Positions 33,417 through 43,258 are shown, counted from the stretch's first letter. The stretch is 59,041 nucleotides of DNA from an uncultured Aquimarina sp. (GCA_947498765.1 CANMLG010000065.1:1-59041), one strand, 5' to 3'. Notes: a model not told the origin generated them from the letters alone. Translations and numbers: made by a program.

Positions 33417-34205
33417 ATGAAAACCGAAAAAGTAATTGATCATATAGTAAACTGGTTAAAAGAATATGCTACAAACGCTAATATTAAAGGTTTTGTTGTA
33501 GGAGTGAGTGGAGGAATCGATAGCGGCCTAACCTCCACACTGTGCGCTAAAACTGGGCTTCAGACAGTTTGTGTTGAAATGCCTATCCACCAAGCTAAAA
33601 GTCAAGTCACTCGTGCTCAAGAACATATTACACAATTAAAAAAACGTTTCCCTAACGTTAGCGATGAACGTGTTGACTTAACTCCGACTTTCGAAAGTTT
33701 AAAAAAACAAGTCCCAGAAATAGCACCTAGTGCTCAACTTGACCTTTCATTAGCAAATACCAGAGCGCGTTTACGCATGACAACTCTATATTATTTTGCA
33801 GGTTTGCATGGATATTTAGTTGCAGGAACTGGAAATAAAGTTGAAGATTTTGGCGTTGGTTTTTACACTAAATACGGAGATGGAGGAGTAGATTTAAGCC
33901 CTATTGCCGACCTTATGAAAAGTGAAGTTTACCAACTTGCAAAAGCTTTAGATGTACCTGAATCTATTCAAAATGCAGCTCCAACAGATGGGCTTTTTGG
34001 AGATAGTCGCAGCGATGAAGATCAGATAGGAGCTAGCTATGACGAACTGGAATGGGCAATGAATCAGCAAGATGCAGGAAAAAATTTAGACGATTTTTCT
34101 GGCAGAAAGCATGAGGTTTTCAAAATATACCACCGACTAAATACGGTAAACCAGCATAAAATGCAGCCAATTCCTGTCTGTAAAATACCTCTTGACCTAA
34201 AATAA
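33417..34205 (+). CDS. nadE: NAD+ synthetase NadE (ammonia-type)
   Basis: This 262-residue enzyme makes NAD from nicotinate adenine dinucleotide, ATP and ammonia. The ATP pyrophosphatase loop is GVSGGIDSGLT (29-39). GTGNKVEDFGVGFYTKYGDGG and PSADLWxGQ-like APTDGLFGDSRSDEDQIG are family motifs. There is no N-terminal glutaminase domain, so it uses free ammonia. It lies divergent from gldB, an arrangement common in Flavobacteriaceae. The leader holds a hairpin with a T7 run (33302-33331) and a perfect small hairpin TTGATGTT/AACATCAA close to the start. Confidence 0.93.
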   Translation: MKTEKVIDHIVNWLKEYATNANIKGFVVGVSGGIDSGLTSTLCAKTGLQTVCVEMPIHQAKSQVTRAQEHITQLKKRFPNVSDERVDLTPTFESLKKQVPEIAPSAQLDLSLANTRARLRMTTLYYFAGLHGYLVAGTGNKVEDFGVGFYTKYGDGGVDLSPIADLMKSEVYQLAKALDVPESIQNAAPTDGLFGDSRSDEDQIGASYDELEWAMNQQDAGKNLDDFSGRKHEVFKIYHRLNTVNQHKMQPIPVCKIPLDLK

Positions 34206-34306
34206 CATCTTTTGATCGAAACTTAGGCTAAAAAACTTTTTCCAATCACTTTTCTCTATAGTTTTACAATACACAAAATCAGTTAAATCATCAATTTTAA
34301 ATTGTT

Positions 34307-34936
34307 ATGAAAGTATTAGTAGCGGATCATCACCCAATTACTCGCAAAGGGATTTTAGAATCATTATTTAGTAATAGTAATGATGTTCGATTATTACCTG
34401 CACTTATAGATGGAAAAAACTTATTTAAGGTTATAAGAAAAGAAATGCCAAATATTGTTTTCTTAGAATTAGATTTACCAAATTCAAATGGGCTACAAAC
34501 CATCAAAGAAATTAAAAATCGATTCAAAGGCGTTAAAGTTTTTGTTTTTAGTCATCAACCTGAAGAAATTTACGCATTAAGTACAATTAAGTCTGGGGCT
34601 TCGGCTTATTTGTGCAAAACTGCTTCAATTGACACCTTAAAGTTTGCTTTTGATAGAGTAGCTAGAGGAGGTATTTATTTAAATGAAAAATTAAGTGATC
34701 AATTGAATAATAGAAGTTACAGAGGTTCTCAATTCAATACATTTAAAAAATTATCCACTAGAGAAGTAGAAGTACTCAATCTACTTTCTGCTGGAAGAAG
34801 AAATAAAGAGATTGCAAATAAACTTGATATTAACGAAAAAACAGTTAGTACATACAAAACAAGATTATTGAAAAAATTGAAAGTCGATAATTTAGCCGAC
34901 TTAATTCATCAATCAAGAATTTTACACATTTGCTAA
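34307..34936 (+). CDS. LuxR-type response regulator with an altered receiver domain
   Basis: This 209-residue protein has a receiver domain (1-115) joined to a LuxR/NarL helix-turn-helix (about 145-205; KLSTREVEVLNLLSAGRRNKEIANKL). In the receiver the phosphate-accepting Asp is replaced by Glu (E54, in VFLELDLP), and one of the two metal-binding acids is His (ADHHP, 6-10), while K104 is kept. It therefore probably works without phosphorylation, or is locked in an active-like state. No kinase gene is nearby. It follows nadE by 101 bases and converges on dnaG. Confidence 0.88.
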   Translation: MKVLVADHHPITRKGILESLFSNSNDVRLLPALIDGKNLFKVIRKEMPNIVFLELDLPNSNGLQTIKEIKNRFKGVKVFVFSHQPEEIYALSTIKSGASAYLCKTASIDTLKFAFDRVARGGIYLNEKLSDQLNNRSYRGSQFNTFKKLSTREVEVLNLLSAGRRNKEIANKLDINEKTVSTYKTRLLKKLKVDNLADLIHQSRILHIC

Positions 34937-34937
34937 A

Positions 34938-36974
34938 TCATATCACTCGATTTAGCTTTTCCGAAATCACTCGCTTCAAATGCTGATATTCGATGACTTC
35001 AGACAAGTCCTCTTGAATACTAGAATTAGATTCGGGTGATTTTTCTTTTATACCATTCATTAAATCTAAAATTTTAAGATCTACTAATTGTCTTCGTAAA
35101 TTTAAAATCACATCATTTACATACTGCACTATACTTGTTTTTTTTTGCTTTACGTAAATTTCATTACGCTCCCAATCATCTAAAGCATATTTTTCTTCTT
35201 CCATTAAAATATCTGTAATTTCAGTAGATAATTCTGGTGTTAGCATTTGTAAAAACATATCAATTCTAAATTGATCTTCAGCATTTAAAGTTTCTATTAA
35301 AATTGCATAAACCTGTTGAAAACTCGGATGTGTAAATTCAATTTCATCCATTTGCAAATCCAAAAACACTTTTTCATATACTTTTTTTGTTTGCTCAACG
35401 GGTACAATTTCTAATTCCTCATCAGCATTACGCTGATACATCAATTCAGTAAACAACTCTTCTTCTTGACCATAAAGCAGTAAAATTCCAATAATTGATC
35501 GCTCCAACCTAAACAACACATTCACTTTTGTTTGTGCTTGTGTTTCTTCTGGCTCCATATTATTCAAATACACCTCCATTGGAGGCTCATTGGGATCGGC
35601 ATTAGGATCAACCTTAGTAGGTATGGAATCAAACTTAGGTTTACTCTTCGCTTTTTTATTTTGCTCTTTGCTTGTAGATGCTAGCAACTGCGCTAGACTT
35701 GTAAACAATACCTCTTCAGATATTTGCATGATTGATGCACACTCTCGGATATATAACTCTCGCTTTATAACATCGGGTATTTTAGCAATACTAGCCACCA
35801 TATTCCTAATCAATTCTGCTTTTTTTATAGGATCATTAGCGGCTTCTTTTTGAAGTAAACTTGCTTTAAAACGAATAAAATCCTGCTGATTTTCATCTAA
35901 ATAAACCTGTAAACTTTCTTTAGTATGCTTTTTTGCAAAACTATCTGGGTCTTCACCATCTGGAAATGTACATACGCGTACATTCATCCCTTGCTCCAAA
36001 ATTAAATCAATCCCTCGAATAGCTGCACGTAGTCCTGCAGCATCACCATCAAAAAGTACTGTTATATTTTTTGAAAGCCTACTAATTAAACGAATCTGAT
36101 CAGAAGTTAAAGCCGTACCCGAAGAAGACACTACATTGGCAATTCCCGTTTGATGAAATTGAATCACATCCGTATAACCTTCTACTAAATAACAATTATC
36201 CTCTTTAGCAATAGCTTGTTTAGCATAATAAATACCATAGAGCACTTTACTTTTATGATAAATATCACTTTCAGGAGAGTTTAAATATTTTGCCGCCTTA
36301 GCATTTGTAATTAATAATCGTCCTCCAAATCCAAGTACTCTTCCAGACATGGAATGAATAGGAAACATTACACGCCCTTTAAATCGGTCAAATTGTTTTT
36401 GCTCTTTTACAATACTAAGTCCTGTACTTTCTAAATATTTTAATAAATAGCCTTTACTTATAGCTGTTTTTGTAAAAGCATCCCAACTATCAGGTGAATA
36501 GCCTAACTGGAATTTCTGAATAGTGTCTACTGTAAAACCGCGCTCTTTAAAATACGTTAAGGCTATAGCTTTACCTGTTTCTGTTTTATGTAATTGCTCT
36601 TGGAAATAACTATTTGCATAATCACTAACCAAATACATACTTTCGCGCTCACTAGCCTGCTCTTTTTGCGCATCAGATTGTTCGGTTTCTTGAATTTCAA
36701 TCCCATAACGCTTGGCCAAATGCTTTATAGCCTCTGGGTAACTGTAATGTTCATGCTCCATTAAAAAAGCAATTACATTTCCTCCCTTTCCACTACTAAA
36801 ATCCTTCCAAATTTGTTTTACAGGTGACACCATAAAAGAAGGCGATTTTTCATCCGAAAATGGACTCAATCCTTTAAAATTACTCCCCGACTTTTTTAGC
36901 TGAACGTAATCACCTATCACTTCTTCCAAACGAGCGGCTTCATAAACAGCATCTATGGTTTCTTTTGCAATCAA
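34938..36974 (-). CDS. dnaG: DNA primase DnaG without zinc ligands
   Basis: This 678-residue enzyme makes RNA primers at the fork. Its N-terminal CHC2 fold is recognisable (FKGLSPFSDEKSPSF, WKDFSSGKGGNVI), but the four zinc ligands are S37, S40, D58 and S61, so no zinc can be bound as in E. coli. The RNA-polymerase core with the Toprim motif VEGYTDVI and LFDGDAAG follows, then the helicase-binding domain at the C-terminus. Loss of the zinc site seems common in this group. It starts 9 bases after the polyprenyl synthase gene and is in line with it. Confidence 0.95.
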   Translation of the reverse strand: MIAKETIDAVYEAARLEEVIGDYVQLKKSGSNFKGLSPFSDEKSPSFMVSPVKQIWKDFSSGKGGNVIAFLMEHEHYSYPEAIKHLAKRYGIEIQETEQSDAQKEQASERESMYLVSDYANSYFQEQLHKTETGKAIALTYFKERGFTVDTIQKFQLGYSPDSWDAFTKTAISKGYLLKYLESTGLSIVKEQKQFDRFKGRVMFPIHSMSGRVLGFGGRLLITNAKAAKYLNSPESDIYHKSKVLYGIYYAKQAIAKEDNCYLVEGYTDVIQFHQTGIANVVSSSGTALTSDQIRLISRLSKNITVLFDGDAAGLRAAIRGIDLILEQGMNVRVCTFPDGEDPDSFAKKHTKESLQVYLDENQQDFIRFKASLLQKEAANDPIKKAELIRNMVASIAKIPDVIKRELYIRECASIMQISEEVLFTSLAQLLASTSKEQNKKAKSKPKFDSIPTKVDPNADPNEPPMEVYLNNMEPEETQAQTKVNVLFRLERSIIGILLLYGQEEELFTELMYQRNADEELEIVPVEQTKKVYEKVFLDLQMDEIEFTHPSFQQVYAILIETLNAEDQFRIDMFLQMLTPELSTEITDILMEEEKYALDDWERNEIYVKQKKTSIVQYVNDVILNLRRQLVDLKILDLMNGIKEKSPESNSSIQEDLSEVIEYQHLKRVISEKLNRVI

Positions 36975-36982
36975 AATATTAA

Positions 36983-37963
36983 CTATTTTTTACGATCAAT
37001 AACGTAATTTACCATTAATTCTAAGGCCTTATTATAATCAGAATTGGGGTATTGTTGCAGTATTTCTAAGGCCTCCATTTTAAAAGACAACATTTTCTTT
37101 TCTGCATATTCCAGACCTCCTAAATCTTTAACCTTTTGTATTACTTGCTTTACGCGAAGTTTATTTTTATTGTGATTTTTAACCGAATTAATCATCCACC
37201 CCTTATCCTTTTCTGTTGCTGTATTTAGCGCATAAATAAGAGGTAATGTCATTTTTTGTTCCTTGATATCAATCCCTGTAGGCTTCCCTATAGCTGTTTC
37301 TCCATAATCAAACAAGTCGTCCTTTATTTGAAATGCCATCCCTATTAGCTCTCCAAATTTCCTCATTTTTTCTATATGTACTGAATTGGGCTGTACAGAA
37401 GCCGCACCTAAGCTACAACATGCCGCAATTAAAGTGGCTGTTTTTTGACGAATAATATCATAGTACACCGTTTCGGATATATCTAATTTACGTGCTTTTT
37501 CAATTTGCAAAAGTTCTCCTTCGCTCATTTCGCGAACTGCAACTGATATAATTTTAAGTAAATCAAAATCTTCATTATCAATAGAAAGCAATAAACCCTT
37601 TGACAACAAATAATCACCAACTAAAACCGCTATTTTATTTTTCCAAAGTGCATTTACCGAAAAAAAACCACGACGCATATTAGAGTCATCAACCACATCA
37701 TCATGCACCAAAGTTGCCGTATGAATCAATTCGATTACTGAAGCTCCTCGAAAAGTACGCTCATTAACCTTTCCCGTTTCTGAAAGCATTTTGGCGACTA
37801 AAAAAACAAACATGGGACGCATTTGCTTTCCTTTTCTGTTCACTATATAATGAGTAATTCGGTTAAGCAAGGCCACCTTGGAACTCATTGAATTGGAGAA
37901 CTTTTGCTCAAAAGTTTCCATTTCATCTAAAATTGGGGCTTTTATTTGCTCAACTACCTTCAT
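36983..37963 (-). CDS. Long-chain trans-polyprenyl diphosphate synthase
   Basis: This 326-residue isoprenoid chain-extending enzyme probably makes the side chain of menaquinone. The first Asp-rich motif is LVHDDVVDDSNMRRG and the second FQIKDDLFDYG; GKQMRPMFVFL binds the allylic substrate. The small residues before the first motif (ELIHTAT) fit a long product, but the chain length cannot be fixed. It lies upstream of dnaG on the same strand. Confidence 0.92.
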   Translation of the reverse strand: MKVVEQIKAPILDEMETFEQKFSNSMSSKVALLNRITHYIVNRKGKQMRPMFVFLVAKMLSETGKVNERTFRGASVIELIHTATLVHDDVVDDSNMRRGFFSVNALWKNKIAVLVGDYLLSKGLLLSIDNEDFDLLKIISVAVREMSEGELLQIEKARKLDISETVYYDIIRQKTATLIAACCSLGAASVQPNSVHIEKMRKFGELIGMAFQIKDDLFDYGETAIGKPTGIDIKEQKMTLPLIYALNTATEKDKGWMINSVKNHNKNKLRVKQVIQKVKDLGGLEYAEKKMLSFKMEALEILQQYPNSDYNKALELMVNYVIDRKK

Positions 37964-38009
37964 AATAACACCGCTAAGATAGTTGTTTTTAACATTTTTA
38001 TTAGCAATA

Positions 38010-38776
38010 TTAATTACATACTTGGTGGTAGTAACGCAACCAATTAGAGTCCTTTTCTTTAGTATTATTTGCTAATGCATCTTGGTAATCGCTTTCAACA
38101 CTTTTAAACGACTTGTTGTATATTGATTTAAAACTGGACAGGTCTTGCTCCCATAATTTGATAAACTTTTCTGAAGTAAAATTTCTCAATAAATAGTTCA
38201 CTATTCTCATAGAATAGCTAGAATTACTACTATCAAAATCATACAATGCTGTAAACTTATCGGTATAAACTCGCTTACCTAAACTAAATTTTGCTCTTCT
38301 TGAAAATTGTGAATTTTAGTATTAGTAGTATCCCCTAAAATATACCCCCCTAAATAACTTTCTTTCTTATTCTTTATAAGATCATACTCCAATACCGAAA
38401 GCATATTTTCATAATCGTTATTCCCTAATTTTTCTTTTTTATCGAAAACTATGTAAGTAGTATAAAAATGAGAAGACGCATCAACATGCTTACTTTTATA
38501 AAAATGATGATACGCCTCTTTGTTTTTTGTTAAATAACGAATAGATAAACTATCCGAAAATTTAGATACCTCTATAAATTCAATTTGATTTATTTTATTT
38601 TTAATTTGTTGTATGGTGTCTTTTACAAATACCTCATGTGTTATTTCAGAATTATAATTCTTTTTAATTTTAGCTACTGCGTATTCATTAGTCAAATTAA
38701 ATTCATTTGACTTTTGATCACATGAAGTAAGTAATACGCCCAATGGAAAAAGAATAAAATAAATCAAGCATTTCAT
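38010..38776 (-). pseudogene. Lipoprotein gene probably split by a frameshift
   Basis: The first frame (38776-38279, 165 residues) starts MKCLIYFILFPLGVLLTSC, a lipoprotein signal, and ends in IHNFQEEQNLV. A second frame opens a few codons earlier and continues from AKFSLGKRVYTDKFTALYDFD to 38010 (its possible own start is TTG at 38246, residue stretch MYDFDSSNS). The open window shared by the two frames is about 35 bases near 38279-38315. A single-base change there would give one protein of about 255 residues. The product is unknown. It lies 12 bases after the MscS channel gene. A sequencing error cannot be excluded. Confidence 0.6.
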
Positions 38777-38788
38777 AAAACCATATAC

Positions 38789-39649
38789 TTATTTTTCGTT
38801 AAACACGTGAATATCTCTTTGCGGAAATGGAATTGAAATCCCATTAGCTTCTAATTGTACTTTAGCCTCTTCTAACACATAAAAATTTAGTTTCCAATAG
38901 TCTTCATTCTTAGCCCAAAATCGCAAAGATAAATCTACAGAACTATCTCCTAAATTAGCTACAAAAACTTCTGGAGCTGGGTCTTTCAAAGTAGCTTCCT
39001 GCTTATTAACTATAGCCAAAAGAATATCCTTAGCTTTTTTTATATCACTATCATAAGAAATTCCAATAGTCATTACATTTTTACGATTAGCCTCTGCACT
39101 ATAATTTTTAATCGTATCATTTGATAATTTCCCGTTAGGAATAATAGCTTGTTGATTTCCCGCAGTAAGCAATGTGGTAGTAAATATGGAAATTGATTTA
39201 ACCGTACCTATTTGCCCCTGAGCCTCAATAAAATCCCCTACTTTAAATGGTTTAAACAATAATATTAATACCCCACCAGCAAAATTAGAAAGTGAGCCTT
39301 GTAATGCCAATCCTATAGCTAAACCTGCAGCCCCTAAAATAGCTAGTAATGAACTTGATTGCACCCCAAGTTGAGTTATAACCATGATAAACAGCATTAC
39401 TTTTAATCCCCAATTTACTAGGTCCGCAATAAATTTTTCAAGTGTAATATCGTAATCCTTTTTAGCAAAAAAATTCCTTAACACTCTATTTATCAACTTA
39501 ATTAACCAAAAACCAATAATTAAAATTAGTATTGCGGCAATAATTTTTGGCAAATAACTCATTATTGAAACTACTAATTTATCAATAGTCTCTTTACTAA
39601 TTTCATACCCAAAAACAGAAAAACTCGAAAGCGAAATAATATTTATCAT
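38789..39649 (-). CDS. Small-conductance mechanosensitive channel, MscS family
   Basis: This 286-residue inner-membrane channel relieves osmotic pressure. There are three membrane segments (about 22-45, 65-80, 92-115), with the pore helix GAAGLAIGLALQGSLSNFAGGVLILLF carrying the Ala/Gly pattern of MscS TM3. The beta domain follows with FKVGDFIEAQGQIGTVKSI. The size matches E. coli MscS. I chose the ATG at 39649: an upstream TTG at 39670 is part of a TACATTTG promoter box. The gene leads a lipoprotein gene. Confidence 0.93.
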   Translation of the reverse strand: MINIISLSSFSVFGYEISKETIDKLVVSIMSYLPKIIAAILILIIGFWLIKLINRVLRNFFAKKDYDITLEKFIADLVNWGLKVMLFIMVITQLGVQSSSLLAILGAAGLAIGLALQGSLSNFAGGVLILLFKPFKVGDFIEAQGQIGTVKSISIFTTTLLTAGNQQAIIPNGKLSNDTIKNYSAEANRKNVMTIGISYDSDIKKAKDILLAIVNKQEATLKDPAPEVFVANLGDSSVDLSLRFWAKNEDYWKLNFYVLEEAKVQLEANGISIPFPQRDIHVFNEK

Positions 39650-39667
39650 AGTATTAATTTTATTCCT

Positions 39668-39675
39668 CAAATGTA
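39668..39675 (-). promoter_or_regulatory. Promoter -7 box (TACATTTG) of the MscS gene
   Basis: The box matches TAnnTTTG and lies 18 bases upstream of the chosen start codon, so the upstream TTG start is not used. Confidence 0.55.
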
Positions 39676-39766
39676 TTACAGATACCTCGTTTTAAGCGGC
39701 TCTAAACATAAAAATTTTTAACTGATTACAACAAAAACATTTTTGCTCACTCAAAAACACCTCTAG

Positions 39767-41887
39767 CTATTTATCATTCAATAACTTAAAAGCATCTTCC
39801 ACTTTTGTCACAGGATATTTACACGCATTATTAACACAAATAAAAATATGTGTGTCTTTTTCACTAAACCTATTTTGCAGTAAAGGTTGAGCTGATTCTT
39901 TAACACTTCCTGCTATAATTTTGTTCGGATAATATTGTTTTTGAATAGCTACACGTTTTTCTTCTGCAGCAGCACCAACAATAACTACTTCATAGAAATC
40001 ATCTGTAAAGTTTAACATAAAATCCAACCAATTAGAATATCCACTTGGATACTCTTCAATATTTGTTTGCATATTGTGAAGCATTTTTTGGGAACGTTCC
40101 AAATAATTTTTATCATAAAAATAATGTGATAATTTATATAAATTTTTTGCCATCATTGAATTAGAAGCTGGTATTACATTATCCGATGACTCAATATTTC
40201 TGCTTACCAAAGCTGCATCTTCATCCGAAGTAAAGAAAAACAAGCCACTAGCATCATCATAAAAATGATCAAATACATAATCTGTCATTTTTTTTGATAG
40301 ATCCAACCATTGTTGATTAAACGTAACTTGATATAAAGCTATAAAAGCATCAATAGTCGATGCATAATCCTCTAAATATCCATTAATAGTACTTTTTCCC
40401 GACTTGTAATTATGCATTAATTGACCATTATTAGCTAATTGTTTGGTTTTTATAAAATCTGCATTTGCTTGAGCTGCTTTTAAAAAATTAGCATCATTAA
40501 AAACACTATAAGCATCTGCATAGCCTTTTAACATTAAAGCATTCCATGAGGTTAATGTTTTATCATCTAACCTTGGTCGTTCTCTTTGAGCACGTATACT
40601 TATTAAGGTTTGTTTCCATTTTTTTTGCTTTTGCAAGAAGTTACCCTTGTCTAATTTATGTTTTTCAATAAAATCAGCATCACTCGTATTACGAATCAAC
40701 ACATAATTATTATGCTCCCAAAGGCCATAAGCATTGATATTATAATAATCGGCAAAGAGCTTAAAGTCCTCTTCTCCTAAGGCCTTTTCTAATGCTGGCT
40801 TTTGCCATACATAAAAAGCACCTTCCTCTAATTCACCAGAATTTGTTAAACTATCCGCATCTAACGAAGAGTAAAATGCACCTTCATTGTTTGTTAATTC
40901 ACGCTGTACAAAATCCAAAGTCTCATACACGACTTGTTTATACCATTCATTTTTAGTAATCAAATAGGCATCGGAATACAAACTTACCAACTGTGCATTA
41001 TCATAAAGCATTTTTTCGAAATGTGGCACATGCCATTTTTGATCTGTAGAATACCTTGCAAAACCTCCACCTACATGATCATAAACCCCTCCGTATGAGA
41101 TTTGATCGAGTGTTGTAATCACGTAATCCTTTAATTTCTGATTATTAGTTTGATGGGCATATCGTAATAAAAAATGATAATTATTAGGCATCATAAATTT
41201 AGGAGCAGTATCTAACCCTCCCTTTTTATAATCAAACTTTTTTTCCCAAGTTTTAATAGCATTTTCTATAGTAGTATTTTCAAACTTTATAGCATTTGGA
41301 TTAGGAGTTACCAAGCTAACTGACTTAATCCCTTCAGTTAGCTTAGCTGCATATTCTTCCAATTTACTTGGATCCTCTTTATATATCTTTTGAATTTGCT
41401 GTAATGCCCCCATCCATTCTGCTTTTGGAAAATAGGTCCCACCCCAAACGGGTCTACCATCGGGTAAGGCTATAACATTTAATGGCCACCCCCCTCGACC
41501 TGTCATTAGTTGTACCGCACTCATGTACACCTGATCAATATCTGGACGCTCTTCTCTATCAATTTTTATATTGATATAATTTTCATTCATTACAGCGGCC
41601 ACTGTTGAATCTTCAAAGCTTTCATGCTCCATAACATGACACCAATGACAAGCGGCATAACCTACACTAATCAACATTAATTTCTTCTTTTCTTTAGCTT
41701 CTTGTAATGTTTCTGGATGCCATGCTTTCCAATTTACTGGATTATGTGCATGCTGTAATAAATAAGGGCTTGTTTCATGAATTAGGTCATTAGTAAATTC
41801 ATGCGTTTCCATAGTAGTATCCTTTTGAGAATTACAACTAGCAAGTGTACTCAAACAGACTGCTGCTATAAAAATTCGAAATAACAT
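39767..41887 (-). CDS. DUF255 thioredoxin-like lipoprotein (YyaL/SSP411 family)
   Basis: This 706-residue protein has the lipoprotein start MLFRIFIAAVCLSTLASC. The thioredoxin-like DUF255 domain follows, with HETSPYLLQHAHNPVNW and YAACHWCHVMEHESF; its CxxC pair (CHWC) lies at about residues 80-83. The larger C-terminal part is an alpha/alpha-barrel resembling glycoside hydrolase/GlcNAc-epimerase folds. Most family members are cytosolic; a lipid-anchored one is typical for Bacteroidetes. The physiological role is unknown. It seems to stand alone. Confidence 0.9.
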   Translation of the reverse strand: MLFRIFIAAVCLSTLASCNSQKDTTMETHEFTNDLIHETSPYLLQHAHNPVNWKAWHPETLQEAKEKKKLMLISVGYAACHWCHVMEHESFEDSTVAAVMNENYINIKIDREERPDIDQVYMSAVQLMTGRGGWPLNVIALPDGRPVWGGTYFPKAEWMGALQQIQKIYKEDPSKLEEYAAKLTEGIKSVSLVTPNPNAIKFENTTIENAIKTWEKKFDYKKGGLDTAPKFMMPNNYHFLLRYAHQTNNQKLKDYVITTLDQISYGGVYDHVGGGFARYSTDQKWHVPHFEKMLYDNAQLVSLYSDAYLITKNEWYKQVVYETLDFVQRELTNNEGAFYSSLDADSLTNSGELEEGAFYVWQKPALEKALGEEDFKLFADYYNINAYGLWEHNNYVLIRNTSDADFIEKHKLDKGNFLQKQKKWKQTLISIRAQRERPRLDDKTLTSWNALMLKGYADAYSVFNDANFLKAAQANADFIKTKQLANNGQLMHNYKSGKSTINGYLEDYASTIDAFIALYQVTFNQQWLDLSKKMTDYVFDHFYDDASGLFFFTSDEDAALVSRNIESSDNVIPASNSMMAKNLYKLSHYFYDKNYLERSQKMLHNMQTNIEEYPSGYSNWLDFMLNFTDDFYEVVIVGAAAEEKRVAIQKQYYPNKIIAGSVKESAQPLLQNRFSEKDTHIFICVNNACKYPVTKVEDAFKLLNDK

Positions 41888-41920
41888 AGATTTCTTTGTT
41901 TAGAATAAGTTATAAAAATA

Positions 41921-41953
41921 TAAAAGCGTACCGACATAATCAGTACGCTTTTA
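41921..41953 (-). terminator. Terminator after the dodecin gene
   Basis: TAAAAGCGTAC pairs with GTACGCTTTTA around an 11-base loop. On the minus strand a T-rich tail follows. It lies 56 bases after the dodecin stop. Confidence 0.75.
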
Positions 41954-42008
41954 TATTATTTATTACACATGATAGCTTATGTGTACCTGTAAAAAATTAG
42001 CTTTTCAA

Positions 42009-42212
42009 TTACTTTACTTCAAAAGTAATTTTTACATTAACTCTAAACTCATCAACCTCTCCATCATCTTTAACTGTTGCGTTTTGCTCATTCACATATA
42101 CGGAACGAATGTTTTTAACTGATTTTGAGGCATGTTTTACAGCTTTACGAGTTGCATCTTCCCAGCTTTTATTTGAATTAGCTAAAACTTCTATTACTTT
42201 TAATACTGCCAT
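42009..42212 (-). CDS. Dodecin-family flavin-binding protein
   Basis: This 67-residue protein forms a hollow 12-mer in the cytosol that stores flavin. MAVLKVIEVLANSNKSWEDA and AVKHASKSVKNIRSVYVNEQNA are characteristic, and the length is exactly that of the family. The Trp that stacks on flavin is present (SWEDA). It is a single gene with its own terminator. Confidence 0.93.
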   Translation of the reverse strand: MAVLKVIEVLANSNKSWEDATRKAVKHASKSVKNIRSVYVNEQNATVKDDGEVDEFRVNVKITFEVK

Positions 42213-42316
42213 GATTTTATAATTTTATAGAATTAACAATTAGTTGAATACTAAATATATAACAATATTAACGCTATAACAAATCCATATTAAAAATATA
42301 TAGCTTCTCCAATGAC

Positions 42317-43240
42317 TTAGCCATTGATTGCCTCAACAGAAGCTATTTTTCCTGGTAACATTTCTTTAAGCATATTTTCAATTCCATTTTTTAGTGTAAA
42401 AGTGGATGAAGGACAACCACTACAAGCTCCTTGTAAAATAACTTCAACCTTTTGTGTAACCGCATCATACTTTTGAAATTGAATATTACCTCCATCACTT
42501 GCAACAGCAGGTTTCACATACTCATCAATAATAGATATTATTTGCATGGATACCTCATCTAAATTTTCATTTGCAATATTTGTTGACGTACTATTGACCG
42601 TATTTAAAGTTTCAGAAGGCTGACTTTTAAAAGATTCCTCTTTAACCACCTCTTTACCTTGCTCTAAATAGTCACGTAAAAACTCACGTATTTCATTTGA
42701 AATATCATTCCACTCTACCCTATCATATTTGGTAATTGATACGTAATTATCATCTAAAAAAACCTCTTTAACAAAAGGAAAATTAAATAAAGCTGTAGGC
42801 AAAGGGGCATTTATGGCTTCATCAATATTTTTAAATTCTAAAGTTTGTAATACTAACTTTTTATTGGCTACAAACTTTTGTACAGCTGGATTTGGTGTAC
42901 TTTCTGCGTAAACAGTAACAGGTACTTTTTTAGGAGTACTCTCCACTAAATTAATTACAGGCTTTCCTTCATTTAAATAAGCTTCTATTTGTTCAGCCAC
43001 TTCTCTTTGTACATCTGCCCATTGTACAATATCATACTTATTAATTGCTACAAAATTTTGAGCTATAAAAATTTGCTTAACAAATGGCAAATGAAATAAT
43101 TGCTGTGCTAAGGGAGAAATTTTAGCTTCTTCAATATTTTCAAACTCATAACTTATATGTTGCGTTAAAAAGTAGTTTGCTTCAAATTTCATTATGCCTT
43201 CATGCGATGTAGGCACTACTTTTATGGTATACTTTTTCAT
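42317..43240 (-). CDS. Iron-sulfur scaffold protein of the Nfu/NifU-C type with duplicated N-domain
   Basis: This 307-residue protein has two similar Nfu N-terminal domains (about 5-88, and 108-195; compare LPFVKQIFIAQNFVAINKYD and FPFVKEVFLDDNYVSITKYD), followed by a NifU C-terminal domain (about 230-305) with the cluster-binding Cys pair in GACSGCPSSTFTL. It carries Fe-S clusters to target proteins. The duplicated first domain is not in E. coli NfuA and suggests extra partner binding. A TAACTTTG promoter box lies 19 bases upstream of the start. Confidence 0.92.
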   Translation of the reverse strand: MKKYTIKVVPTSHEGIMKFEANYFLTQHISYEFENIEEAKISPLAQQLFHLPFVKQIFIAQNFVAINKYDIVQWADVQREVAEQIEAYLNEGKPVINLVESTPKKVPVTVYAESTPNPAVQKFVANKKLVLQTLEFKNIDEAINAPLPTALFNFPFVKEVFLDDNYVSITKYDRVEWNDISNEIREFLRDYLEQGKEVVKEESFKSQPSETLNTVNSTSTNIANENLDEVSMQIISIIDEYVKPAVASDGGNIQFQKYDAVTQKVEVILQGACSGCPSSTFTLKNGIENMLKEMLPGKIASVEAING

Positions 43241-43258
43241 GGGTATTAAAACTTTCTA

